Positions 1 to 8,726 of a DNA stretch of 64,000 nt are shown here, in pieces. The stretch lies in NCBI RefSeq assembly GCF_010668395.1, contig NZ_WUEY01000022.1:37323-101322 (forward strand), written 5' to 3'. The stretch comes from Martinezella lusitana. Lineage in GTDB: Bacteria; Pseudomonadota; Alphaproteobacteria; Rhizobiales; Rhizobiaceae. Each line of letters starts with the position of its first letter. Positions within the stretch are counted from its first letter, which is position 1. The notes beneath the pieces were generated by a model. The model ran no database searches, was not told the DNA's origin, and saw nothing but the letters and a program-made list of their open reading frames with translations. The translations under genes were made by a program, and so were the position numbers.

Positions 1-301
1 GATGAAGCTGCTGAGCGCGCTGAAGCGTGTTCCGAAAGATCAGCTGACCCCGGAAGAGCAGGATTTGATCGCCGATTACTCCGATGCCGGCGTCGTCAAC
101 ATCGTGCACCTGATCTATCAGCACAAGAATTACGAAGGTCACGCCAAGGACTACGAGTTCTCCGGCACATCGATGCGCGAACATTGGGATATGGGGCTGG
201 AGGATACCAAGCGCACGTTGCGCCACACCGAATGGCTGCTGCCGCCCATCACCGACGATGCCGTCGCCATCCACGATCTGCACCGCGAAGATCCGGTCTG
301 A
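1..301 (+). CDS. Patatin-like phospholipase family protein, C-terminal end (cut by window edge)
   Basis: This reads in frame from the left edge to a TGA at 299-301. The visible 99 residues resemble the C-terminal DUF3734 extension of bacterial patatin-like phospholipases: a HLIYQHKNYEGHAKDYEFS segment, then a region in which an EHW motif and RTLRH occur. The patatin lipase core with its GxSxG serine and Asp would lie to the left, outside the window. An ATG at position 2 is unlikely to be the true start because the family is about 350-400 residues long. The role, lipid acyl hydrolysis, is inferred from the family only. Confidence 0.65.
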   Translation, partial: MKLLSALKRVPKDQLTPEEQDLIADYSDAGVVNIVHLIYQHKNYEGHAKDYEFSGTSMREHWDMGLEDTKRTLRHTEWLLPPITDDAVAIHDLHREDPV

Positions 302-412
302 GGTCGCAGATCGGGTTTTGCCGGTCATAGCACCCGAGCGGCCTGCATTCTTTCTTCGGTGTTGACCGGCAGCTTGTGCGCAAGATCCTGCCGGTCTCTC
401 AGGTCTCGGGGC

Positions 413-1033
413 TCAGCCCTGCTTCAGCCGGTGCCGATGCGCCGCCTGTTTGGCGCGATTGCCGCACATCGCCATGCTGCACCAGCGCCTGCGGCCGCCG
501 CGCGTGTGATCGACGAAGAGCAAGGTGCATGCGTGGCCTTCGCAGGCTTTCACGTCCGAAAAATCCTCCGTGCAGACAAAGCGCCCCAGCGCTTCGCCGA
601 TCGGCAACAGCAGGGCTTCCGGCGTGCGCCATTTCCGCATGGGCAGAAAGTCGAGACTCGTGCCTTCCCCGGTGCGCTTTGCGACGATCCGGCCAAAACC
701 TTCATTGCGTTCCAGCAGCCGGTTCAGCGGCTCCAATTCGTTCAAGGCATCCGATGCCAGCGGCTTTCCCTTGCGGGCGAGCACGAAGCTTCTGAACCAC
801 TCGCGCAGGCTTCTTGCCTGATCGGCGATCTTGTCGAGTTCGCCGGGGAGCGCCTGTTCGCGCATGGCCGCAAGCGTTTCCGGCGGCACCAGCCGGGCCT
901 GCTCCAGCCAACGCAGCAGGCCTTCGCCATTCTCGATCCAATCGACAGGTAGGTCGACGGGCGTCGCGACCGAATTCAGGAAATCCAGCCCCAGCGCATC
1001 GCCAACGAAAATGGCGGGTGAATGATTTTCCAT
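413..1033 (-). CDS. CGNR zinc-finger / ABATE-domain regulator
   Basis: This 206-residue protein has the two-part layout of the CGNR family. The N-terminal ABATE region (about 1-150) includes the LDFLNS stretch near residues 16-21. A C-terminal Cys-containing finger ends with CGNR at about residue 190, followed by a basic AHRHR tail. The family is thought to act as DNA- or RNA-binding transcriptional regulators. It is divergent from the alpha/beta hydrolase at 1349, and a well-formed promoter with an inverted repeat lies just upstream (1089-1120). That arrangement suggests autoregulation and possibly control of the hydrolase. The regulatory target is inference. Confidence 0.8.
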   Translation of the reverse strand: MENHSPAIFVGDALGLDFLNSVATPVDLPVDWIENGEGLLRWLEQARLVPPETLAAMREQALPGELDKIADQARSLREWFRSFVLARKGKPLASDALNELEPLNRLLERNEGFGRIVAKRTGEGTSLDFLPMRKWRTPEALLLPIGEALGRFVCTEDFSDVKACEGHACTLLFVDHTRGGRRRWCSMAMCGNRAKQAAHRHRLKQG

Positions 1034-1088
1034 CGCTGCTCCTGCTCCGGCCGACGGCGTGCCGGGCGCCTCTCGAAAATACCGGCAA

Positions 1089-1120
1089 TATATAACCTGT
1101 CAAATGTCACTTGACAAGTT
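1089..1120 (-). promoter_or_regulatory. Promoter of the CGNR gene with overlapping inverted-repeat operator
   Basis: Read on the minus strand there is a -35 box TTGTCA (1117-1112), a 17-nt spacer and a -10 box TATATA (1094-1089). The whole segment 1094-1120 is a near-perfect inverted repeat with arms AACCTGTCAA and TTGACAAGTT (one mismatch) around a 7-nt centre. A repressor bound there would cover the -35 box and spacer. The CGNR product or another local regulator could bind; that is not shown by sequence. Confidence 0.6.
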
Positions 1121-1348
1121 ACGGCTATCGAGCGTAACCGTATTAAGGCAATTTTGAGGGTTACTGAAAACAAGCCGAAGAGAGTGTTCGATTGCATCGC
1201 AATCGCTCCACTTCTTATGCTTTAACAATCGAAGATAACCGCGCGATTCATCATCGCTACCAGAACTTACGAGGGCTCTGCGTCAGCCGGGTCGCCGAGT
1301 TAGTAACTGCATAAATAGATATTATAAGGTTATGAAAGGACCTTTGTT

Positions 1349-2191
1349 ATGACCAATATCAGCTATCGCGCCGTCAATGTCGAAGGCGTCAAGGTCTTCT
1401 ATAGGGAAGCCGGTTCCCCAGGTGCGGCAAAACTTCTGCTGCTGCACGGCTTCCCGAGCTCCAGCCATATGTTCCGCGACCTCATTCCTCTTCTCGCCGA
1501 TCGCTATCATATCATCGCGCCCGATCTTCCCGGTTTCGGGCAATCGGACGCGCCGAAAGGCAGCAACACGTTTGACAGCATTGCCGGGACGATCGACCGC
1601 TTCACCGAAATCGTCGGCTTCGATCGCTATGCCGTTTATGTCTTCGACTATGGCGCACCGACGGGCTTCCGGCTGGCGGTAAAACATCCGGAACGGATTA
1701 CGGCGATCATTTCCCAGAACGGCAATGCCTATGAGGAGGGTCTGAGCGAAGAATGGACTCCGATCCGGGCTTACTGGCGCGAAGCTTCCGAGGAAAACCG
1801 CAATGCGGTGAAGGCGGCGCTTACGCCGGAGGCGACGGTCTGGCAATATACGCACGGCGTTGCGGATGCCTCGCGGGTCTCTCCGGATGGCTATTCGCTC
1901 GACAATTTCTATCTGGCACGGCCGGGCACGGAGACGGTCCAGCTCGACCTCTTCGGCGACTACGAGAGCAATGTCGCCCTCTATCCGACATTCCAGACCT
2001 ACTTCAGAACCCATAAGCCGCGCTTGCTGGCTATTTGGGGCAAGCACGATCCGTTCTTCCTGCCCGCCGGCGCGGAAGCCTATCGCCGCGACATTCCCGA
2101 TGCGGTCGTCAAGCTTCTCGACACCGGCCATTTCGCCCTTGAGACGCATGCCGTCGAGATCGCAGCCGAAATCCGTGATTTCCTCGGCTGA
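1349..2191 (+). CDS. Alpha/beta-fold hydrolase (haloalkane dehalogenase / epoxide hydrolase-like)
   Basis: This 280-residue protein has the alpha/beta hydrolase signatures in order: HGFP oxyanion region (33-36), FDYGAP nucleophile elbow with Asp100 rather than Ser, an acid at about Asp234 in the WGKHDP strand, and His261 in DTGHFALE. An Asp nucleophile is the hallmark of the haloalkane dehalogenase and epoxide hydrolase branch, so C-halogen or epoxide hydrolysis is more likely than ester cleavage. Substrate is unknown. The ATG at 1349 follows an AAAGGA ribosome site. It stands alone, divergent from the CGNR regulator, and ends at a strong hairpin. Confidence 0.85.
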   Translation: MTNISYRAVNVEGVKVFYREAGSPGAAKLLLLHGFPSSSHMFRDLIPLLADRYHIIAPDLPGFGQSDAPKGSNTFDSIAGTIDRFTEIVGFDRYAVYVFDYGAPTGFRLAVKHPERITAIISQNGNAYEEGLSEEWTPIRAYWREASEENRNAVKAALTPEATVWQYTHGVADASRVSPDGYSLDNFYLARPGTETVQLDLFGDYESNVALYPTFQTYFRTHKPRLLAIWGKHDPFFLPAGAEAYRRDIPDAVVKLLDTGHFALETHAVEIAAEIRDFLG

Positions 2192-2200
2192 TGGAAAGAT

Positions 2201-2231
2201 CTACAGCGCCGGCGATTGGCCGGCGCTGTAG
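2201..2231. terminator. Strong hairpin between convergent genes
   Basis: A perfect 13-bp stem (CTACAGCGCCGGC at 2201-2213, its complement at 2219-2231) with a 5-nt loop starts 10 bases after the hydrolase stop. There is no T-run, so it may act as a bidirectional barrier or need Rho. Confidence 0.5.
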
Positions 2232-2280
2232 AGGTCGCCCCTTTCAGGAGCAACTGCCTGATCGTGGGTGCCGGCCGTTG

Positions 2281-3174
2281 TTATCGAGCCTTGTAGCTCA
2301 CGGAAATCTTCGCGCTTGCGAGGGCCGATTGCGCCAGCTGAGCGCTGTTGAAATCGAGGGCGCCCACCGTCATCGGCTTGTCGAAGGCAAGATCGAGCGT
2401 GAAGAAGCCGGTCGGATGGGGCAGATCCTGGACGAAACGCAGCAGCGCTTTCTTGGAGTCCGCATCGATCCGGCTATCGGGCAGGGCCTGCAGAGCCGCA
2501 ACCGTCGTGTCGCGCAGCTGGTCGATGCCCTGGGCCGGATCGTCCGAGCCGGTCATCTGCTGGATGAACGAGGCGAGCGACGGCACGGCCATGCCTTCGA
2601 ACAGCCCCATATTGTCGAGCCGGAAGCGCAGATGCGACAGGCCGATCGATCCATCCTGCGTCAGCGCGGGCATGCCGGCATTTTTCGGCAGACTCAACTC
2701 GGCAGAAAGCGATGCTTGGCCGAGGCGCAAATTGGTAAGCTCCAGCTCCTGAATGTCCAGATAGCCATCCTTGGGATCGAAGCGGAAGGAACCGGACATG
2801 TCCATCGGCCATTGCTGGACGGCCGTGATGTAGTTGGCGAAGGCATTGTCCAGCATCGGCGTGAAACGCACGCCTTCGACTGAAAACCGTCCCCAACTCG
2901 GCAAATGATCGGGCTTGTCGGCTATGGCCTTTAGAAAGTCGACCAGGCCGTCTCCCTTGAATTCGGCGCGATCGAAGGTCCACCCCATTCTGCTGCCGGA
3001 TTTGAAGATCCCATTCTGGACGGCGCAGCCGTCGTGCAACTCGGAAATGGCAAAGCCGTCCCCGTGCTGGATCACGGCACTGCCCTCGATGAGGTCGGCG
3101 CAGGGCATTCCAGCGGCGGCGGCGGAGAGCGGAGCGAAGGAAACGAGCAGCGGGAGGAGGAGAGAAAAACGCAT
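2281..3174 (-). CDS. Secreted or periplasmic protein of unknown function
   Basis: The 297-residue product begins with a Sec signal peptide: MRF, a run of Leu/Val/Phe, then Ala-rich to about residue 21 (cleavage near AAAA-GMPC). The mature part has two early Cys residues (in MPCADL and DGCAVQ) that may form a disulfide. It then contains beta-rich repeating segments such as GSFRFDPKDGYLDIQELELTNLRL, written here only as an example of alternating polar/hydrophobic strands. I do not recognise a named family. It is a single gene between convergent and codirectional neighbours. Confidence 0.7.
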   Translation of the reverse strand: MRFSLLLPLLVSFAPLSAAAAGMPCADLIEGSAVIQHGDGFAISELHDGCAVQNGIFKSGSRMGWTFDRAEFKGDGLVDFLKAIADKPDHLPSWGRFSVEGVRFTPMLDNAFANYITAVQQWPMDMSGSFRFDPKDGYLDIQELELTNLRLGQASLSAELSLPKNAGMPALTQDGSIGLSHLRFRLDNMGLFEGMAVPSLASFIQQMTGSDDPAQGIDQLRDTTVAALQALPDSRIDADSKKALLRFVQDLPHPTGFFTLDLAFDKPMTVGALDFNSAQLAQSALASAKISVSYKAR

Positions 3175-3304
3175 CTTTAAGGACTACCTGTTTGAGTCGA
3201 TCGGCAAGTACGAGCCGCGCCATGTTTGTGGCTATGTCTTGCGTGTCAAGGCTTGCAGTCCTGCAAACGGCTCACCGGCAATGCATTTCGATAGGGCGGC
3301 CGCT

Positions 3305-5002
3305 CTAAGTTGCCGTGCCGGCCACGTCGGCGATACGGATCAGATCGGCGGCTTTCTCGGCAAGACAATAGGTTGCCGCCACCGTGTTGGCTGAGACGAT
3401 GCTCGGCATGATCGAGGCATCGACGACGCGCAGGCCCTGCACGCCATGCACGCGCATGGTTGCCGGATCGATGACGGCCCGTTCGCCGCACCCCATCGCA
3501 CAGGTGCCGACCGGATGAAACAGCGTGCCGACACGCTCGCGAATGAAGGCGTTGAGAGCGCCATCGCTTTCGATCTCGAGACCCGGGTCGATCTCGGCCT
3601 CGAGATGCGGTGCAAAAGGGGCTTGGGCGGCAATCGCGCGGGCCATCCGGATACCCTTGCGCAGCACGTCCATTGTGCTGTCACCGCGAAAGAAATTGTA
3701 GCGGATCGACGGCTTTTCGCCGGGGTCGGTGCTTTTCAGCGCAACGCGGCCGATGCTGCCAGGCCGAAGCTGGCAGACATGCATGAGGAAGCCGTGGCCG
3801 GTGAAGCCGGAGGCTGCCTGCGTGTTGGCCCGGCCGGTGCAGAAAAAGAGCTGGATATCCGGCCGGTCACTCGCTGGATCTGTCGAGATAAACCCGCCAC
3901 CTTCGCCCGTCGTCGAGGAAAACAGCCCGCGCTTGTTGAAAAGCCAGTTGAGCACATGACCGACGTTGCGCGGCAGGGCTCGCCAGGAGACGCCATAGGG
4001 CGTGATGGATTTTGCGCGGTATTCGATGGTGACGTCGAGATGGTCCTGCAGGTTCTCTCCCACGCCCGGCAGGTCGGCAACGACCGCAATGCCGTGGCGG
4101 GCGAGGTCTTTGGCGTTGCCGATGCCCGACAGCATAAGCAGATGCGGCGAGACGAAGGAGCCCGCCGAGAGAATGACCTCGCGGGCGTCGAGCGCTCCGC
4201 TCTGTCCACGCCTTCGGAAGGCAATGCCGGTCGCCTTCCGGTCGTCGAACACGATGCGTGTGACGTTCGTCTCGCTCATCACCGTCAGGTTCGGCCGATG
4301 ACGTACCGGGTCGAGATAGGCACCTTCGGCCGTGACGCGTTCGCCGTTCTTCTGGGTAAAGGTGTAGAGGCCGACGCCGTTCTGGCGCACGCCGTTGAAA
4401 TCTGCATTCAGAGAATGGCCGGCCTTCTGCGCGGCATCAAGAAACACCTCCGCCATCGGATTGACGCTGCGCAGCGGCGCGATGTTCAACGGTCCGTCCG
4501 TGCCGTGATAGGCCGGATCGATCTGCCGTTCGAGCGGCGTGTCGCCGAAATGAATATGTTTGGCCGAACCCGGCTCGGCCAGGATCTCGAAGCGCTCCAG
4601 CTTGCGGAAATAGGGCAGCAGATCGTCATAGCCCCAGCCGGGATTGCCGAGATCGCGCCAATGGTCGAAATCCTCGCGCTGGCCGCGGATGAAGATCTGG
4701 CCGTTGACATTCGTCGAGCCGCCGGTGCCCTTGCCGCGCGGCAACGCTATGGAACGGCCCTGCAGGCCCGGTTCAGGCTCGGTCTCGAACCAGGACATGA
4801 ACTTCGGCCCGCCGAGAAAGGCGAGCGCCGGCGCCATGAAGGTGACCATGGCGAGCGGAATGCGGACGATCGCCTTGCGGGCGTTGCGATCCATCCCCGC
4901 TTCGACCAGGCACACGCGCGTTGCCGGGTTTTCGCTCAGGCGATTTGCCAGCACGCAGCCCGCAGCGCCGCCACCAACGATGATGTAGTCGAATTCGGGC
5001 AA
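3305..5002 (-). CDS. GMC-family FAD-dependent oxidoreductase (choline/alcohol dehydrogenase-like)
   Basis: This 565-residue protein has the N-terminal dinucleotide motif IIVGGGAAGCVLANRLSE (about 7-24), the GMC signature around GKGTGGSTNVNG, and the C-terminal catalytic pair His496 (HPVGTCAMG) and Asn539 (SANTVAAT). GMC enzymes oxidise primary alcohols, choline or sugars with FAD. The reading frame opens with TTG at 5002; no ATG fits, since the FAD motif begins within ten residues. It lies 3 bases downstream of the SDR gene and is probably cotranscribed with it, suggesting stepwise oxidation of one alcohol substrate (inference). Confidence 0.85.
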   Translation of the reverse strand: MPEFDYIIVGGGAAGCVLANRLSENPATRVCLVEAGMDRNARKAIVRIPLAMVTFMAPALAFLGGPKFMSWFETEPEPGLQGRSIALPRGKGTGGSTNVNGQIFIRGQREDFDHWRDLGNPGWGYDDLLPYFRKLERFEILAEPGSAKHIHFGDTPLERQIDPAYHGTDGPLNIAPLRSVNPMAEVFLDAAQKAGHSLNADFNGVRQNGVGLYTFTQKNGERVTAEGAYLDPVRHRPNLTVMSETNVTRIVFDDRKATGIAFRRRGQSGALDAREVILSAGSFVSPHLLMLSGIGNAKDLARHGIAVVADLPGVGENLQDHLDVTIEYRAKSITPYGVSWRALPRNVGHVLNWLFNKRGLFSSTTGEGGGFISTDPASDRPDIQLFFCTGRANTQAASGFTGHGFLMHVCQLRPGSIGRVALKSTDPGEKPSIRYNFFRGDSTMDVLRKGIRMARAIAAQAPFAPHLEAEIDPGLEIESDGALNAFIRERVGTLFHPVGTCAMGCGERAVIDPATMRVHGVQGLRVVDASIMPSIVSANTVAATYCLAEKAADLIRIADVAGTAT

Positions 5003-5005
5003 GGC

Positions 5006-5734
5006 TCAGATATCCTGGATCTGCGGCAGGATCACGAGATCGCGAATGGTGACGTTGGCCGGGCGGGTCAGCATGAAGAGCACCGCGTCGGCGACATCCT
5101 CCGATCGCAGACCCTCGCGTGCCTTGACCTTGGCATCGATGGCGGCAGGGTCGGTATAGCCCCAGAGTTCGTTCAGCACGACACCGGGTGCCACGGAGCC
5201 GACGCGGATATTCTGCTTCATGGTTTGCCGCCGCAGCCCATGCACGAAAGCCTGGATCGCATGTTTGGATGCCGAGTAGATCGGCTCCCAATGGATGGCC
5301 TGATGTCCCGCGACCGAAGACGTCACGACGATCTGGCCGCCGCCTTGGGCGATCATGCCCGGCAGCACGGCGCGGGCCAGCCGGAAGACCGAATTGACGT
5401 TGATGGCAATGAGCTCGTCCCAGGCGTCCGGATCGCCTTCGGCGACATCGCCGGGGATATAGAGGCCGGCATTGGGCAGGAGAATATCGATCCGGCCGAA
5501 GCGCTGGATGGTGGCATCGACGACGTTCTTGACGGCGCCCGGTTCGGTGAGATCCGCCGGCAACACCAGCACATCGCCGCCTGCCTTCTCGGCAACTGCC
5601 TTCAGCCTTTCGGCGGAGCGGCCGACGAGTGCGAGCTTCACGCCCTCTTCGGCGAGAGCCAATGCGGTCGTGCGCCCTATGCCGGAGCTTGCGCCGGTGA
5701 CCAGCGCGACCTTGCCTTCAAGCTTCTGTGCCAA
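5006..5734 (-). CDS. Short-chain dehydrogenase/reductase (SDR)
   Basis: The 242-residue product is a classical SDR: NAD(P) motif GASSGIG (14-20), NAG at 88-90, and the catalytic Ser140, Tyr153 and Lys157 (YSASK). Resembles the YdfG-like subgroup in length and C-terminal region. Start is TTG at 5734, chosen because a strong GGGGAGGA ribosome site precedes it by about 6 bases and the cofactor motif needs this N-terminus. It is first in a two-gene unit with the GMC oxidoreductase. Confidence 0.88.
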   Translation of the reverse strand: MAQKLEGKVALVTGASSGIGRTTALALAEEGVKLALVGRSAERLKAVAEKAGGDVLVLPADLTEPGAVKNVVDATIQRFGRIDILLPNAGLYIPGDVAEGDPDAWDELIAINVNSVFRLARAVLPGMIAQGGGQIVVTSSVAGHQAIHWEPIYSASKHAIQAFVHGLRRQTMKQNIRVGSVAPGVVLNELWGYTDPAAIDAKVKAREGLRSEDVADAVLFMLTRPANVTIRDLVILPQIQDI

Positions 5735-5902
5735 GATGTCCTCCCCGTTGGCGGGCTCTTGGAGGGCCTCCGCCTGTGGGGAGCCTAGGTAGCCTATTTC
5801 TACCCGTCAATAAAAAATCTTTTCTCACGTAAATTTTCGCGACGGAAAGCATCCACGTCCGGCTGTGCAAGCCAAGTCTTCCCAAAGCCGATCGGGCGCC
5901 TG

Positions 5903-6625
5903 TCAGGCCGAGAGTTTGAACTCCGCGGCCTTTGTCTTGTCGGCGATGCGGCCGCTATAGGGCAGGATGCGGCGCAGAACCTCCTGTGCCAGTGTCTGGG
6001 CGTTTTGCTGCGCCTTGTCGAGATTGCTGACCGTTGCGGGATCGATCGAATAGAGGGTCTGGCCGTAGCCGAAAACTTCGCGATAGGCCGCGCGTTCGAT
6101 GATGGGCGTGGACAGCACATGCACGCGGCGGCTGGACAGCAGTTCCTTCACGGAGTGCAGCGCGCGGGTGGTGACCATCGGATTGACGCGGGTCAGGACC
6201 ACCGAATGAGGGATGCGGATATCGGCCCGATCCTCCAGATATTGGAGAAGCTCGATGACGTTGGTGGCGCCTTCCGCATCCATTGCCGAGCCCTGCACGG
6301 GGATGAGCACATAGTTCGAATAGCCAAGCGCCTGCGCAAGCAGCGGGCTGCGGGCGCCGGGCAGGTCGATAAGAAGGAAGTCGACTTCGTCGCGAAGCTT
6401 GCGCGCATGCTGCCCGAGATTGCCGGCGGTCACGTAGGAAATGACGGAGAGCGAGGAGGGCGCCCTCGCGCCGAGCCGCTCGTGCCATTTGGAGATCCAC
6501 AATTGCGGATCCGCATCCAGGATAGCGACCGAAAAGCCCATTCGGGCGAGCTCGCAGGCAACGATGACGACGGCAGTGGTCTTGCCGGCGCCGCCCTTGG
6601 TGTTGGCAAAGGTCAAAACGGCCAT
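5903..6625 (-). CDS. ParA-family ATPase beside the chemotaxis operon
   Basis: This 240-residue protein has the deviant Walker A box KGGAGKTT (10-17) with the signature lysine of ParA/MinD ATPases, and Walker-type Asp residues in LDADPQ (37-41). There is no neighbouring parB or parS-like gene, and it lies 149 bases beyond cheB on the same strand. ParA homologues next to chemotaxis genes (PpfA of Rhodobacter, ParC of Vibrio) position chemoreceptor arrays, so that role is more likely than plasmid partition, though an orphan ParA of another sort cannot be excluded. ATG 6625 is chosen because the family starts right at MAVLTFANTKGG. Confidence 0.85.
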   Translation of the reverse strand: MAVLTFANTKGGAGKTTAVVIVACELARMGFSVAILDADPQLWISKWHERLGARAPSSLSVISYVTAGNLGQHARKLRDEVDFLLIDLPGARSPLLAQALGYSNYVLIPVQGSAMDAEGATNVIELLQYLEDRADIRIPHSVVLTRVNPMVTTRALHSVKELLSSRRVHVLSTPIIERAAYREVFGYGQTLYSIDPATVSNLDKAQQNAQTLAQEVLRRILPYSGRIADKTKAAEFKLSA

Positions 6626-6774
6626 GGGAACTCCCTGGGCAGATCGGAGGGGCAACTCAATGCGGTGGACGAGGAGCTTTCATGGCTTGCCGGGATCGTT
6701 ACGCATTTATGGTTAACAAACTCTTTTGAACGAGGCTGCGACCGGTCCTGTCGCGACCTTGCATGTGGTCGTCG

Positions 6775-7863
6775 CTAGCGGCGTTTGTCCGCCGCCAGGA
6801 TTTCCCGGGCGATATGGGTCAGCCCGACGGTACGGTCGACGCCGCCATGGGCGATCGCCTCCTTGGGCATGCCGAAGACGACGGAGGTCTCCTCATCCTG
6901 CGCCACGGTGAAAGCGCCGGCATCGTGCATTTCCTTCATGCCCCTTGCGCCGTCGTCGCCCATGCCGGTCATGATGACACCCATGGCATTGCCTGCCGCC
7001 GAGCGGGCGGCCGAGCGAAAGAGCACATCGACGGAAGGGCGATGCCGGGAGACGAGAGGGCCGTCCTTGATCGCAACGACATAGCGCGCGCCCTGGCGCT
7101 CCAGAAGCATGTGCTTGCCGCCCGGCGCAATCAGCACATGGCCGCGCAAGACGGCGTCGCCATGTTCCGCCTCCTTCACCTCCACCTCGCAAAGGCTGTT
7201 CAGGCGCTTGGCAAAGGCGGCGGTGAATTTCTCCGGCATGTGCTGGACGATGACGATGCCGGGCGTGTTGGCCGGAAGCGCCACGAGCAGTTCGCGCAGC
7301 GCCTCGGTGCCACCCGTCGACGCCCCGACGCAGACGATCATTTCCGTCGTCTTGGCCATGGCTCTGCCGCTTGGCGGCGGAAGCACGACATCGGCCGTCA
7401 GCTTGGCCGTCGGTCCGCTCTGCACAGTCGCGCGGCGGCGCATTGCGCCGAGCCGTGCCGCTGCCGCACCCTTGACCGTCTCGCGGATCATTGCCGCCGA
7501 TTCCGCCAGGTGGTCGGCGGCGGCGATCTTGGGTTTGAGGATGATATCGACGGCGCCGGCCTCCAGGGCCTGCATCAGGGTTTCCGAGCCGGCCTCGGTC
7601 AGGGAGGAACACATGACGACCGGGATCGGCCGTTGCGCCATCAGCTTGCGCAGGAAGGTGATACCGTCCATGCGCGGCATTTCGACGTCGAGCGTGATGA
7701 CGTCCGGGATTTCTTCCTGGATCTTCTTCGCGGCCATGAAGGGGTCGGAGGCGGCGCCCATGACCTCGATCTCGGGATCCGCCGACAGCACCTGTGTCAT
7801 GACCTGCCGGACGCTGGCGGAATCGTCGACGATGAGCACACGGATTTTCTTGGCCATGCGCAT
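6775..7863 (-). CDS. cheB: CheB: chemotaxis response regulator, protein-glutamate methylesterase
   Basis: The 362-residue product has an N-terminal receiver domain (VDDSASVRQ; phosphoacceptor Asp59 in LDVEMPRMDG) and a C-terminal methylesterase with the Ser in GASTGGTEAL, His in QHMPEKFTAAF and Asp in TGMGDDGARG. It removes methyl groups from, and deamidates, receptor glutamates to adapt signalling. Its ATG shares one base with the cheR stop (TGATG), so translation is coupled. It is the last che gene of the operon. Confidence 0.95.
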   Translation of the reverse strand: MRMAKKIRVLIVDDSASVRQVMTQVLSADPEIEVMGAASDPFMAAKKIQEEIPDVITLDVEMPRMDGITFLRKLMAQRPIPVVMCSSLTEAGSETLMQALEAGAVDIILKPKIAAADHLAESAAMIRETVKGAAAARLGAMRRRATVQSGPTAKLTADVVLPPPSGRAMAKTTEMIVCVGASTGGTEALRELLVALPANTPGIVIVQHMPEKFTAAFAKRLNSLCEVEVKEAEHGDAVLRGHVLIAPGGKHMLLERQGARYVVAIKDGPLVSRHRPSVDVLFRSAARSAAGNAMGVIMTGMGDDGARGMKEMHDAGAFTVAQDEETSVVFGMPKEAIAHGGVDRTVGLTHIAREILAADKRR

Positions 7864-8726
7864 CAGACCTTTCTGAAGACGGTGTTGGCGACCTGCTTGA
7901 CCGGCAGGTTGAGCCCGCTGATCGTTTCCGAATGGCCGACATAAAGGAAGCCGCCCGGCACCAGCTTCTCGCAGAGCCTGGAGAGCACCTTTTCCTGCGT
8001 CGGCTTGTCGAAGTAGATCAGGACGTTCCGGCAGAAGACGATATGAACCTTGTCGCCGATCTCATAGGCGCGATCCATGAGATTGAGGCGGCCGAAGCCG
8101 ATTCTTGAGCGCAGCCGGGGGTGAATGCGAACTTCGCCACGCTCGGGATCGCGCGCTTCCATCACGTAGCGGAGACGCCGCTGACGATCGACCGGATCGA
8201 TCATCGTCGCTGGATAGACGCCTCTGCGCGCCGCCTTGAGGACGTCGGTCGAAAGGTCCGTGGCGAGGATGCTGTATTCGGGCGCGCCACGGGCTTCGCG
8301 ATAATCCTCCATCACCATGGCGATCGTATAGGGTTCGGCTCCGATCGAGCAGGCGGCACTCCAGATCCGCAAGCGACTATGTCCCGCAGCCAGAAGCTCC
8401 GGCAGGGCGGCATTCTCGAGATGCTCGAAATGCTTCGGCTCACGGAAGAAATCCGTCTTGTTGGTCGTAACGGCGTCGATGAGGTGGATGGCTTCGCGAT
8501 CGATGCCGCCGCGCTTGAAAAGATAGTCGCAATATTCGTCGAGATCGCCGATTCCGGTTGCCCTTAACCGACGCCTCAATCGTCCTTCCAGCATCGTGAG
8601 CTTGCCGGGAGGCATCTTGATGCCGCTGTAATCGTAGATATAGCGGGCGAGCTGGTCGAAATTCCGACGGCTCAGCCCCTTGTCTCCGTAGTTTCTCTGA
8701 TCCTGTACTGCCACTTCACGTCTCAC
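7863..8726 (-). CDS. cheR: CheR: chemotaxis receptor methyltransferase
   Basis: This 287-residue SAM-dependent methyltransferase shows the CheR hallmarks TTNKTDFFRE and WSAACSIGAEPYTIAM (SAM-binding; the usual CSTGEEPY is changed to CSIGAEPY but the second acidic residue is kept), and FCRNVLIYFD near the C-terminus. It methylates receptor glutamates, opposing CheB. Translation starts with GTG at 8726, directly abutting the stop of the preceding cheW. No Tat, TPR or PAS additions are present; it is a standard stand-alone CheR. Confidence 0.94.
   Translation of the reverse strand: MRREVAVQDQRNYGDKGLSRRNFDQLARYIYDYSGIKMPPGKLTMLEGRLRRRLRATGIGDLDEYCDYLFKRGGIDREAIHLIDAVTTNKTDFFREPKHFEHLENAALPELLAAGHSRLRIWSAACSIGAEPYTIAMVMEDYREARGAPEYSILATDLSTDVLKAARRGVYPATMIDPVDRQRRLRYVMEARDPERGEVRIHPRLRSRIGFGRLNLMDRAYEIGDKVHIVFCRNVLIYFDKPTQEKVLSRLCEKLVPGGFLYVGHSETISGLNLPVKQVANTVFRKV

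Noticed and set aside
3446..5788. Plus-strand open frame of 780 codons
   Set aside because: It runs antisense across the GMC oxidoreductase and SDR genes; the composition (high Arg, Asp, His, Ala) is that of a shadow frame, while both minus-strand genes have complete family motifs.
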